From Bacteroidia bacterium (GTDB lineage Bacteria; Bacteroidota; Bacteroidia; J057; JANWXU01), in assembly GCA_025057395.1 (NCBI GenBank), contig JANWXU010000002.1, positions 23,743-87,742 on the forward strand: DNA of 64,000 nt. The letters run 5' to 3'. The notes under the pieces are model-generated. The model did no database searches. It was not told the origin of the DNA and saw only the letters and a program-made list of their open reading frames with translations. A program made the translations under genes and the position numbers. Shown one piece after another: positions 29,601 to 35,441 of the stretch. The stretch's first letter is position 1; every line of letters begins with the position of its first letter.

Positions 29601-31968
29601 AAATATTAGAGTAATACCTTTTGCCCCGAATATAGAAGCTGGAAGTAATTCACCTATCTGCCAGGGAGGGGCTATTGAGTTAACTGCTACAAATGTACCG
29701 GGCGCTTCTTATACTTGGCGTGGTCCTTTAGGGTATACTTCTAACCTTCAAAATTCAACTATTGCTCCTGCACTACCTAGGTACTCAGGGATATATACGT
29801 TAGAAGTTCGATCAGGAAGTTGTATCCGGATAGTTGAGGTTCCTGTGCGGGTACAAGCTGCAGAGGGAGAAGTTTCTGCCACAGCAAGTTCTCCAATTTG
29901 TGAAGGGCAACCTTTGCGTCTTGCAGCTAATCAAATTCCGGGAGCTACTTACTTATGGCGAGGACCGCAAGGATTTGAAGCTACAGAGGCTGTAGTAGTA
30001 CGAGATGGTTCAAGTATAGCTAATAGTGGTATCTATACTCTAACGGTTACAATGAATGGATGTCTGGTTAATGAAACTTCTGTAGAGGTAATTGTTTTAC
30101 CGGGTATAGGAAATTTAGCAGCAAGTAATAATGGACCTATTTGTGCGGGTTCTACTCTCAGTTTGAGTGCAAGTGGTAATCCAGGTGTATTGTATCAGTG
30201 GAGTGGACCCAATGGATTTACTTCTACTTTGGCGAATCCTACTATTGCTAATGTTAATGTAACTCATGGAGGGATTTATTCCTTGACTGCTAGTTTACCT
30301 GGATGCTCTCAAAGAATTACTGTAACCACTGAAGTAAATATTGATGCGCCCATTTCTGCTAGGAGAATCTGGAATAATGGGCCCATTTGTAGCGGTAGTG
30401 AGCTTGCTCTGGGGGCTGAAGCAATACCGGGTGCTACTTACGAATGGCGTGGGCCTAATGGCTTTAGTTCTACTTTGGAGCGTCCAACAATTTTAGAAGC
30501 TACTCCTATTCATGCAGGTGAATATTCACTTACAATAAGGAGGGGAGCTTGTACTCTTTCCGGCCTCACTACAGTTGCAACTGTGCATCCTAGTCCATTT
30601 CCTCCAAGTATACAAGGAAATACTACTATTTGTGAGGGGGGGAATTTGAACCTTAGTGCGATTGGTGCGGCTTCTACTTATGTTTGGAGTGGTCCTAATA
30701 ACTTTGCTGCAACTTCTTCTTCTATAGCTATCAGAAAGGTTTCAACCCTTGCAGCAGGTGTTTATTCAGTGGTAGCAGTTCAAAATGGTTGTTCTTCACA
30801 GCCGGCTACTGTTGCAGTGCAAGTAACTCGTGTAGATGGTCGGTTTTTAGAAAATAGAGTAAGTGTATGCGGTGGTGAGCCTGCCCTACTTTTAATTAGT
30901 GCTACTGGAACCGCCCCTTGGGCCGTTGCTTATACCGACGGAGTACAAACAAATACGTTGTATTTTAATCAATCTCCATTCGAATTAGCCGTATCTCCTA
31001 CTCAAATAACAACTTATTCCCTGTTGTGGATTGAAGATGCTACAGGCTGTCGTGCTACCTTGAATTCAAGTGTGATAGTTACTCCTAGCCCCAAGCCAGA
31101 AGCTCGATTTATACAAAGTAGTGGCACTGCATGTTCGGGTAGTGTTGTTAATATTCCTGTAGAGTTAAGAGGGGTAGGTCCATGGCAAATTAACTATTCT
31201 ATAAATGGAATAGCTCAGCCGCTAGTAACAGCAGGCAGTAGTAGTACTACTTCACCATTTATGTATAATTTAAGTTTTGTTGCTTCTCAGAATGCGACAG
31301 TTTCGTTGATAGACTTAATAGACGCTACGGGCTGCCGTTCAGTTTATAATCAGAATTATATATTAGAGGTGCGGCCCTGTAGTGACCCTTGCCCAGCTCC
31401 TACGAATCTAACGGTTCGCAATGTAACGCCGGTAAGTGCTAATGTAAGCTGGCAGCCTGTTACAAGTGGTGTTGTTTGCTATATTGTAAGTTATGGCGTG
31501 GCTAGTCAACCTAGTACATGGCAAACTCGTTTAGTACCACACCCTGGCAGCTCGATTGAGTTAACAGGTTTAACGCCAGGCTTAAATTATACTGTTGAAG
31601 TGAGAAGTAATTGTAATTTGTGCTCTAGTAGAAGCGGCACTATTTCCAACGTGCCAGCAACAGCTAATTTTGCTACTAATGCGGCAAAAGTTATTGGTAT
31701 AGAGGAGGCTTATGCTCTTGAATTATACCCCAACCCCACTTCTGGACTGATAGCAATCACTTTACGTTCTGCTATAAAAGGTGGCAATTTAGCTGTAGAG
31801 ATTGTAGATGCTACTGGTCGTACATTAAGTACTATGCTTTATGAGTATGTCCAAGGTAACAATACATGGACATTGGATTTAACTGCCCAGCCTAGTGGAG
31901 TCTATCTTCTGAAAATTCGAGAATTAGAGGAGGGGAACACTCGAACAATTAAGGTAATAAAGCAGTAA
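14662..31968 (+). CDS. Giant subtilisin-headed Ig-like repeat protein (P2), T9SS-sorted
   Basis: Probable start ATG 14662 (signal peptide MIRVLSFLLLILLVLVRVQNLSAQ; track start is GTG 14653). S8 triad motifs GVWDDGGVRVTHQEF (Asp), ESHSTHVTGTIAA (His), GTSMATPSVAG (Ser); SprB-like module; propeller with GCASISNENGALQFYTDGG...SIIVPKPGSNNIYYIFTVD; about 42 Ig-like modules plus interleaved CHU_C-associated-type modules; FN3-like; C-terminal LELYPNPTSG...GVYLLKIRELEEGNTRTIKVIKQ. Confidence 0.95.
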   Translation: MIRVLSFLLLILLVLVRVQNLSAQDEKALQNQILKQTNVEALKKLSIELKEIQEKERQKAIEIAKKKGWPIRGKNAKGQTYELQGIDEKGNPIYYITYNLGAAKTVSTNKVWPGGVMGLNLTGQGMKAGVWDDGGVRVTHQEFGGRVTQVDNPPSIESHSTHVTGTIAAAGINPQAKGMAFKCKVDAYDWRSDISEMAQAASQGLLISNHSYGSEVGWKLMENFTDANGNPQTNKWVWMGNTSVSTTEDSRAGIYDAKANTIDYIARIAPYYLMHWAAGNDRGEAPPAGTPYFIRNDTGGYIPSNLTTPPPADGPFNLVSSTSAAKNVLTVGAVHEIPNGYNPLGSPSQVVMSNFSCWGPTDDGRIKPDIVAKGVNVLSTSDTADNKYFSSDGTSMATPSVAGSLLLLQQHNFNKHGAYLRAATLKALVIHTADEAGPAPGPDYMFGWGLLNVAKAVQAINDKDVKVLFFEDSLLNQQTWTFKVNSDGTRPLVATLVWQDVPGPVQSVQDLNVTTKRLVNDLDLRITKGATTHYPWKLNPNFNWKGQVGPTATKGDNDLDNVEQVFIDNPEAGCYTISITHKGTLQGGAQHFSLIISEIVPDCKLAINADIQNGCIGQPNSGSIFITVAGGTPPYTYQWNTVPPNTTPSLIGIQSGNYSVKVSDGSSCCERTANIFVPSLPSVESNRGVVWTFGRNAGINFLQGTPRIFYSRILTPAGCASISNENGALQFYTDGGVVYHAQHDTMPNGVDLHGGVHKGTQTSIIVPKPGSNNIYYIFTVDSFYNPRGLKYSIVDMSLNGGLGDVTAKNIPLHSPVQEKISAVKHANGCDYWVVVRDASGNKFRSYLVSSAGVSTNPVISSVDHNFPPLPYNNTLTQGQMKFSPDGKRLAIANFGAGRIVVYDFNTATGQVLNTYIDIDLNSIPEGPYGVEFSPDGKILYATAIYFTTRRVLQFNLQAGSSAAVTASRTVLAQATERTFRSMQLAADGKIYIARFRPNENYLAVINNPNVLGTGCNFVLDGPNLNEAYALAGLPNFVQSFFKPIEAEITNTQPIRFCQGDSVLLTAKPNCDLSYQWLKDNIPIPGATRDSYWAKQQGVYRVIVRNRNRCSAISQEYWVEEIPKLAPPIANTPNCLAAGSVATVSFSLTSGSEVRIYSTSSATSAIATDNAVPYEFVILPLTTTTTYFVEAFDASTGCRSNRVPFVVGVGTQPGAPTAPATNICPFGLVSFTATMGSPAGQSIELYTQPVGGAPIASAHQAPYTLVVVPVPPITTNTTLYIAARGANSCLSNRTPVPITVSGSGQLPILTSNSPICEGQTLLLTAGGVSGATYSILGPNGFNQNSANASRANITLADTGWYTAVAIASGCTTTRSTKVQIIPRPQTPNIISNAPVCLGSTLHLSTFPRTGAAYLWRGPYGFSSTDIAPSLSITTGLQAGAYSLQVIENGCTSAVATTNVQVGDPLPRISIQSTDPCEGGTLTLTASNIPGATYTWRGPQNFVATGATISRPGMQPAWAGVYTVVAVANGCTTVGYDTVNIQNPVPPMIITNGSADCMGSNLAFTATGAPTGATYIWSGPNNYSFTGPTIQRSSLPSTGWYHAVYVINGCTSEAASVDVTHAPVPPPPPPGPNNVPPIVTCVNGYVRITVTVPPSAAKEFRLYTQSTGGTPIQVRPVDSNWQANFTFPYVSTSTTFYLATANGAGCESSPRKQIVINVTNNPPMPTIATNSPLCVGQTLHMTVSNSSGITGYNWYDPEFEIMTGGTPTSISKPNMQLSDAGTYIYFFAQGPQCQRIIEIPVQVFENNGNPPTIVANAPVCAGQTLNLSVSDPGAAKYEWSGPGGFSATGATVNRINATSAMSGTYQVVMISGACTSAPAKIDVSVIQLPDPVITTNSPVCEGQSIRLSATGPAGAIYQWRGPNNTIYTGSSVVIPNASTAHAGTYSLLVIVGACSSAQQVTTVTVSPAPTVPVTNPTSITVPMASSVTITVANVNNANTVYLYTSSTGGLPIATDNTPPYTLTTPVTNGSATYWVEAAHNILGCRSPRVPVIVNATEQTSVGAPSANNVMRCGEGVVTFTASMGNPAGNCIRLYTQISGGSPIATDCDSPYLLATSVLTTTTTFYIESSSGNAVSSRTEVIAFIDKVGAPLVESVSICGVGPVTFTVEMGVPAGQRVMLYTTPTGGTPIATSDNPPYELTTPSITTCVTYYVQVENINNCASPRTQTVACTGSLANPSAQDISICSSSIVTFTATLGAGSPLGTRIYLYTSPSGGSPIATAAVAPYLLTTTSVVTTTTTFYIQSEAPNNCRSQRVPVSVTLGSQGPPLSATSNSPVCSTDTLKLNATGVTNATYTWSGPGNFSATGASVIRFPLTNAAQGVYTVTAITGGGCTSTGTVNVSIISAPGIPNVNGIPPCVASGSTVTLTFTMGTPPGNSIRLYSSATSSTPIATLSSPPYQYTVPNITTTVNLFARVGDGTCQSLPFPIILPVGTPPGNPSASNVSGCSNGVFRFNPSMGTPPGHVFVLYSQPSGGTPVSAAPADSPLGLPVINVTTTTTFYLAAVDTNTGCQSNRVQVVAIVTSTGVRPNILGDTVRCQGQTLSLTATGVSGPFVQYAWLDPTVLPPNPTIGATLNKPNLQPEHSGIYVAFAINLFNQCTTFATRIVTVIPTPPAPNVSNNSPICPGSQLQLSASLSPPIPGASFYWTGPSGFTATDANPVRNNVTTAHAGNYLAYTIVQGCTSAASASPVSVANPPAAPVVNGNLEYCAGDNLVLNASPVTGVVFHWNGPNSFSATGNQLTRENLSAGDAGVYSVVAVIGSCTSPQTTVNVVVKPKPPIPTATSNSPRCVGDVLNLTANGVAGASFVWNGPQGFTQQGSSPTISLSSTNQAGIYSLAAVINGCTSDIATTTVVVNSPATVPTVISNTPVCQGKNLLLTVQNISSGEFLWSGPNNFAQTTTTSTVTRINLQAADAGVYSVSVVTAGCTSQVGTVTVTITPLPPTPVASNPGPFCVFQNIILNAQSTVTDPNATFMWLGPNFIANGPINVTQYTRENVTLSDEGIYSLAVISQGCTSAFATTLVRVYAIPEPPLIEQPLMSPICVGKTLTVTATYLTDTYYLWSGPNGFSATTSTPDNKLVIPNVTTANAGTYSVLVVINGCTAHAPAVFNIQVIDLLPAPNVTSNSPRCINQTLTLTAPAAAGTIYYWSGPNGFTATGAGPTFVRPNLTTADAGVYSVYAIVNGCSTRETTIEVMVNDVIPPAPAVTANTPLCVGQEVQIRVIGTGIFNVMGPASYNESGVGPIFTRTNAIVAHSGVYSVTTTVEGCTSPVATVQVTVNLPPTANASSNSPRCVGQVLNLLGANSVPNASFSWSGPNGFSSTLQNPTIPEVTTAMAGIYTLSVSVPGCPVATATANVTIIDVPAPTVTTNSPVCTGASLILSAANTLSNVTYVWNGPLGFSAITTATEVTRNNVTSSVAGVYSVVAVLSGCTSALVITEPVIVHFVPQPLGQFVNTSSTAPTSVCEGGSFRLQVINTSAFQPGTTFIWQGPQGNLPANTESYEVSAATLSHAGVYRIWAVANGCTSTASLPITVTVIPKPSTPVVTNNGPICEGQGEATIRVTPAPGIVRYQWSGPGGFSATGLQHSIPAELNNAGTYSVVAFTAEGCSSAVGTTNLVITPRPSLPVLSSNTPVCQGQTLQLSVTGPAGATYTIRGPNGYAVTGTQAQYSRADMVERFAGLYSVVAVVAGCVTPEVTHKVSVLPLPPRPVASNNGPRCEGERLSLSASGAGANVTFVWSGPAGFSATGASINIPNITPAQAGTYTLVTVENGCTSAPALTIVEITPYPIVSLSSNSPVCQGSTLTITAAGVPSGAYLQMRGPNDYFAAGNYTVFNRPNIQLGDSGTYILTVQVGACRGITASTNVRVKPVPTLDILQTNSPICEGQELRLTVRGGTVSSYVWRLPNNNSAVTTSIPEYVVPVASLAQRGVYHVSGVIDGCTTNAVSAVVSITPAPTPPVAANNGPICMGETAMFQVQPVRGASYLWLGPDGFSSTEQTVHRTISDPSMGGLYTVVAIANGCTSQPTISPLEVIHLNLAPEVSAPQTLCVGSNLQLTTSGVPSGIGYRWEGPAAFSSEQQNPLLTNVQTFNSGIYYLLAFQNGCTSRVAEVEVRVTPQPQAPDVGYNGTLCEGSTIRLTASTVVGAQYYWQGPNGFEAYEQNPTLHSLSFAQSGTYSVVAYVGNCTSEVSTVNILVEPLPAPPLANNGGPYCAGQTINLSASSVSGATYLWSGPNGYTSTQQNPTRANSRTIDSGIYSVVSIARGCTSLVATTLVQVRPSQAPASATVNSPICEGETVYLSTPLVVGASYLWSGPAGFTSTHREPIIPNATAARSGVYSVRLIMNSCTSSAISVNVSVQPRPSNISILTNSPICAGQTLLLSAPSIPGAVYHWSGPGGFSASQNNVVINNASIGASGVYRLRVSLGNCVAPIDSTTVVVYPPAPPAPRIASNSPVCEGQTLQLSASSSLATATYSWVGPNGFSSTLQNPSIPNIPLAASGVYTLTVSNGNCAAAPVTVSISVLPTPNVSIISNSPICEGSNLELSATPILGARYNWSGPNSFTSTQIGNTLPRATTRMSGIYSLEVINGSCTSRVTQNIQVNPIPTAGPILSNAPVCAGGVLSLSVPFVPGASYLWSGPNGFIATLQNPTISPVSSSNAGIYSLVTILNGCTSAVATHEVRVAGITTLPEITSNSPVCQNGLLQLSATLLPGVTYEWRGPGNFTATIANPIRSGMRLSDAGVYTLNLTTSSCRNPITLTIEVQVKPIPPVPSASNNSPICSNSSLNLTASGGGLGASYYWTGPQGYTSTLQNPTISNPNPQQSGIYNVQAIVEGCTSAAAATRVVINQAPQTPRVSVSQATVCEGERLMLTANSADGSTIFWTGPNGFSESASTLVISPVSLMHNGTYSAVAILGGCTSNVVTQNIRVIPFAPNIEAGSNSPICQGGAIELTATNVPGASYTWRGPLGYTSNLQNSTIAPALPRYSGIYTLEVRSGSCIRIVEVPVRVQAAEGEVSATASSPICEGQPLRLAANQIPGATYLWRGPQGFEATEAVVVRDGSSIANSGIYTLTVTMNGCLVNETSVEVIVLPGIGNLAASNNGPICAGSTLSLSASGNPGVLYQWSGPNGFTSTLANPTIANVNVTHGGIYSLTASLPGCSQRITVTTEVNIDAPISARRIWNNGPICSGSELALGAEAIPGATYEWRGPNGFSSTLERPTILEATPIHAGEYSLTIRRGACTLSGLTTVATVHPSPFPPSIQGNTTICEGGNLNLSAIGAASTYVWSGPNNFAATSSSIAIRKVSTLAAGVYSVVAVQNGCSSQPATVAVQVTRVDGRFLENRVSVCGGEPALLLISATGTAPWAVAYTDGVQTNTLYFNQSPFELAVSPTQITTYSLLWIEDATGCRATLNSSVIVTPSPKPEARFIQSSGTACSGSVVNIPVELRGVGPWQINYSINGIAQPLVTAGSSSTTSPFMYNLSFVASQNATVSLIDLIDATGCRSVYNQNYILEVRPCSDPCPAPTNLTVRNVTPVSANVSWQPVTSGVVCYIVSYGVASQPSTWQTRLVPHPGSSIELTGLTPGLNYTVEVRSNCNLCSSRSGTISNVPATANFATNAAKVIGIEEAYALELYPNPTSGLIAITLRSAIKGGNLAVEIVDATGRTLSTMLYEYVQGNNTWTLDLTAQPSGVYLLKIRELEEGNTRTIKVIKQ
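18030..22400 (+). repeat. Region of P2 with a second repeat class (CHU_C-associated Ig-like type) interleaved with the main Ig-like modules
   Basis: Copies of VSFTATMGSPAGQSIELYTQPVGGAPIASAHQAPYTL...TTTTLYIAA...C-x-S-N-R-x-P-V in blocks near 18030-18560, 19510-19810, 20540-21620 and 21860-22400. Confidence 0.75.
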
Positions 31969-31988
31969 AAAAACTCTTTATGTTATGT

Positions 31989-32021
31989 AAAAAGGCAGCC
32001 TACTTTAAGGCTGCCTTTTTT
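31989..32021 (+). terminator. Rho-independent terminator of P2
   Basis: aaaaaggcagcct-actttaa-ggctgccttttttt-type hairpin plus T tract about 20 nt after the P2 stop. Confidence 0.85.
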
Positions 32022-32530
32022 ATTTATTATTTTATTATGCATTTACCTTTTTTCTTTAACATAAGCAATTTAAGTGTTTGGCCTAGGTTTAGTTTCTGAT
32101 TACTTACTAATCAAGTATGTAAATATGTAAGAAACCAGTTGAATCTTTTTGGCCTATCTTCGATGGAGGGATATGGTATATGAAAATTTGTTTCTAGATT
32201 TTATAAAAAATAAAAAAGTAGAGTATTTAGAGTATATATCTTTTGGAGTATATATCTTTATTTACTCTAAGCGAGTTTTATCAATGATTGGAAAAGAACT
32301 TTAATACCAGGGTGCTTGTTTACTTGCTAGCATAAATAAATTGGTTTTGGTTATGGGTAGGGTTTCTTATCTTTATTAGTAAGTACTTTTAAGAATCGGG
32401 TAAGACAGCATATCTAAAATTAAATATAATAAATTAAAAATGCTGATAAATAAGATTTTATAAAAATTACATTAAAAGTGCTATTTTTTTATAGATTTGT
32501 AAATAATTTAATTAAAGAAAATACGAAAAA

Positions 32531-32562
32531 TAAAAAGGCGCTTATAATGGTAAGCGCCTTTT
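32531..32562 (-). terminator. Terminator of the - strand S8 peptidase gene (possibly bidirectional)
   Basis: aaaaggcgctta-taatgg-taagcgcctttt, perfect 12-bp stem with A/T flanks on both sides. Confidence 0.75.
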
Positions 32563-32647
32563 AGTTTTGTGCCTAGTGCCTAGCAGGAGAATCTAGCAAA
32601 CTAGGCTATAAAGATAGCTTGCTTCAGCTTGTCTGAAAATAAAATAA

Positions 32648-34900
32648 TTATTCGATTACCATTTTAATAATATTTTGGGCATTTTCTTGCCAAACAACTA
32701 CTGTATAAAATCCCGGTGCTAAAGTTTCTAGGGGAAGGGTACAACTCCCTTTTGAATCTTCAGGGGTAATACAATTTTCAAAAACTGCTCTACCTAAATT
32801 GTCGTTAATTTTTATACTTATTGGGCTTAGTTTGGAAATTGAATAGCTTAGAGTAGCTATTTTTTGAGCAGGGTTAGGGAAGAGAAGAGTTTGTAGGTGG
32901 TCTGCAAAATAAATATTTGGCATTGAAGTAACTGATGTAGCAAGACGAACACTTTCGTAGGCATTTAATTTACCACTACCCCAGGTATTATTAGGAGTAG
33001 TGCCCGTAAAATTATCTTGAGTAGCTGTGGTCATTAGTATTTCTTTTGCCTTTTCTGGAGTTAAATTAGAGTTGGCTTGCAACATAAGCGCCACAGTACC
33101 AGCTACGCAAGGACTTGCCATGGAGGTTCCTTCATAAACACCAAAAAAGTAGTCTTTATTTTCGAAATTAATTCTTTTTACTCGTGCAGTCGGCATGGTA
33201 AGGGGGCCATTATCAAAAGAAGAAAATGCAGAAGCTACAACATTGCCAGGAGCAGTAATTTCCGGCTTTGTTCTACCGTCTACTGTTGGTCCACGGCTTG
33301 AAAAGATGGCTATGCTTCCTAATTCTCCGCGTGCATTAATTTCTCTTTCCCTACCCTCTATATCTATATATTTATTTTTGGTGGTATAAGCACCTACCGT
33401 AATTACTGCCTCACCAGTACCGCCAATTTCGCTTGTAGTGTAAGAATTATCTCCGCGGCGAAAATTGTGTAGTTTTACTCCGCCAGTTGCTGGTATGCTA
33501 TCTAGTAAAGGAGCACCATTTCCCATTCCATCGTTCCATACATGTACTACACCGCCGGGAGCTGTAATGGCAATTCCAACAAAAGCATTAGTTATGGCCA
33601 GGGCGCGTAAATTAATTTGCATATTGGCTTTATTATTAAAATTTTGCCATGTGGCAGTGCTTGTTTTGGTAATGCGTAAAGAACCTAAACCACCTGTACG
33701 TAGAGAGGTATCATACCGTGTAGTATCATTAGCCCTATACCACCTGTTTAATTTTTGTAATACTCGTCCGTTTCTATCGAGCAGCATAATATTTACAGAA
33801 AAATCTCCCTCCTTAGGCCCCCACATTTCTAGGCGAATTTGTCCCGCAATTAAGGTACCCAAATCTGTATGAGCGATAGTATAGATAGTATCTCCCCTAA
33901 AATTATGAGATAGGTGCATAGGAAACATTCCTTCGTTACCGGCAGCACCCACTAAAATTCGACCGCTGCCGACTAGTTCTTTAAAGGCTCGATCAAATAA
34001 AGAAGTACCATCATGGGGACCGATGTGGCTACCCAAGCTCATATTAATAACAGCTGGTTTTCCTACTTTTTGAGCATAAGAAAAAATATATTGAACCGCA
34101 TCAATAATATTGGAGCCTGCCCCATTGATAGAAACAAGCACGATGTCAGCATCGGGTGCATAGCCCTTAAAGTCGTCAGTTTGGGTATCTCCAATACCTG
34201 CTGCAATACCCGCCACGTGTGTACCATGGGAAGTATTTATTTCGTCGCTTCTCTGATTTAGTAGGGCTTGTTGTCCTATGTATTCACTACCATAATCAAA
34301 GCCTTCAGGGGGTGTACCCCCTTCTTTAGCTTGAACCCAGGCTCTTTGAATACGTAATCTGCTTAGATTTTGCGAGATGCGAAAAGTAGGATGAGTGAAG
34401 TCCATTCCGGCGTCAATAACACCTACAATAACCCCTTTGCCGGTATAGTTCTGGGGAAGATTAGTTCCTAAATGTACTGCATCTACGCGAGAATCCCTTC
34501 GAGCTTCTTTTAGCTTCGTATTAATTTTATGATCGATTTGAACATACTTTACTCCTTTCAGCATTTTAAGTGTAGGAAAGGCGGAAATGGGAATGTCTAC
34601 CGTCCAAATATTTCCTGCTCTAGTGCGTACTTTGATGCCCTGTTCTTCGAGCTGTTTTTGGGCAACACTAGGTGCATCTACTTCTATAATTGCCCCTACG
34701 CAATACACTCCTTTTTTCTGTTTAATTAAGTATTCATCAATCAAACTTTGGGGAAGAACAATTTCTTTTTTGTTTGTACTTTCTTGTAAGTAAGGAAGTA
34801 CATCTTTTACTACCTTCTGGGAGTAGGGCGATAAAGTTACTTGTGCCCAAGTCATATTTTTTAGAAAGAAAAGAGCAGAAAAAAATAAAATTGGTCTCAT
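32648..34900 (-). CDS. S8 subtilisin-family serine peptidase with T9SS sorting domain
   Basis: Triad motifs GVIDAGMDFTHPTF, TSHGTHVAGIAAG, GTSMASPCVAG; C-terminal LLFPNPAQKIATLSYSI...GFYTVVVWQENAQNIIKMVIE. Confidence 0.94.
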   Translation of the reverse strand: MRPILFFSALFFLKNMTWAQVTLSPYSQKVVKDVLPYLQESTNKKEIVLPQSLIDEYLIKQKKGVYCVGAIIEVDAPSVAQKQLEEQGIKVRTRAGNIWTVDIPISAFPTLKMLKGVKYVQIDHKINTKLKEARRDSRVDAVHLGTNLPQNYTGKGVIVGVIDAGMDFTHPTFRISQNLSRLRIQRAWVQAKEGGTPPEGFDYGSEYIGQQALLNQRSDEINTSHGTHVAGIAAGIGDTQTDDFKGYAPDADIVLVSINGAGSNIIDAVQYIFSYAQKVGKPAVINMSLGSHIGPHDGTSLFDRAFKELVGSGRILVGAAGNEGMFPMHLSHNFRGDTIYTIAHTDLGTLIAGQIRLEMWGPKEGDFSVNIMLLDRNGRVLQKLNRWYRANDTTRYDTSLRTGGLGSLRITKTSTATWQNFNNKANMQINLRALAITNAFVGIAITAPGGVVHVWNDGMGNGAPLLDSIPATGGVKLHNFRRGDNSYTTSEIGGTGEAVITVGAYTTKNKYIDIEGREREINARGELGSIAIFSSRGPTVDGRTKPEITAPGNVVASAFSSFDNGPLTMPTARVKRINFENKDYFFGVYEGTSMASPCVAGTVALMLQANSNLTPEKAKEILMTTATQDNFTGTTPNNTWGSGKLNAYESVRLATSVTSMPNIYFADHLQTLLFPNPAQKIATLSYSISKLSPISIKINDNLGRAVFENCITPEDSKGSCTLPLETLAPGFYTVVVWQENAQNIIKMVIE

Positions 34901-34955
34901 AAGAATTTTTAATAATAAGCATATGTAAGATAATAAATAATTTTCAAAGAGTAGA

Positions 34956-35378
34956 TTACTTACTCTTCAAGATATCTCTTATTTCAGCTAGTAATAATTC
35001 TTCTTTTGAAGGTTCTGGTTGGCTAGCAGTGGGCTGTTCTTTTTTTTCTTTTTTCAGCTTATTAACTACTCGAATAGCGGAGAAAATGACGAATGCAATG
35101 ATGATAAAATCAAAAACAGTTTGCAAAAAAGCTCCATAATTAATAGTTACGGCTTCTTTAATTACAGTACCCTTTTCGCTTAGGGTAGCAGCTTGGATTT
35201 CTAGTTTGAGCTCCCTAAAATTTACGCCTGATATTAAAACTCCAATAGGAGGCATTATAATATCATTTACCAGTGAAGAAACAATTTTTCCAAAAGCCGC
35301 TCCAATAATCACGCCCGTAGCCATGTCCACTACATTTCCTCGTGCAATAAATTCTTTGAAATCGGAAAAAAAACTCAT
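34956..35378 (-). CDS. mscL: Large-conductance mechanosensitive channel MscL
   Basis: [48 protein letters not shown] plus second TM helix and C-terminal helix. Confidence 0.97.
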   Translation of the reverse strand: MSFFSDFKEFIARGNVVDMATGVIIGAAFGKIVSSLVNDIIMPPIGVLISGVNFRELKLEIQAATLSEKGTVIKEAVTINYGAFLQTVFDFIIIAFVIFSAIRVVNKLKKEKKEQPTASQPEPSKEELLLAEIRDILKSK

Positions 35379-35441
35379 AGCTTTAAATTTTTTATAAATA
35401 TGATTCTATGTAAATTTCAAAAAATTACCCTACTTCCTGCG

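Noticed and set aside
4-31968. Possible CRISPR-like repetition
   Set aside because: The periodicity is about 70-90 codons with diverged protein-coding repeats; no short identical repeats with unique spacers.
33077-34793. + strand ORFs opposite the S8 peptidase gene
   Set aside because: Antisense to an intact catalytic-domain gene; no independent support.
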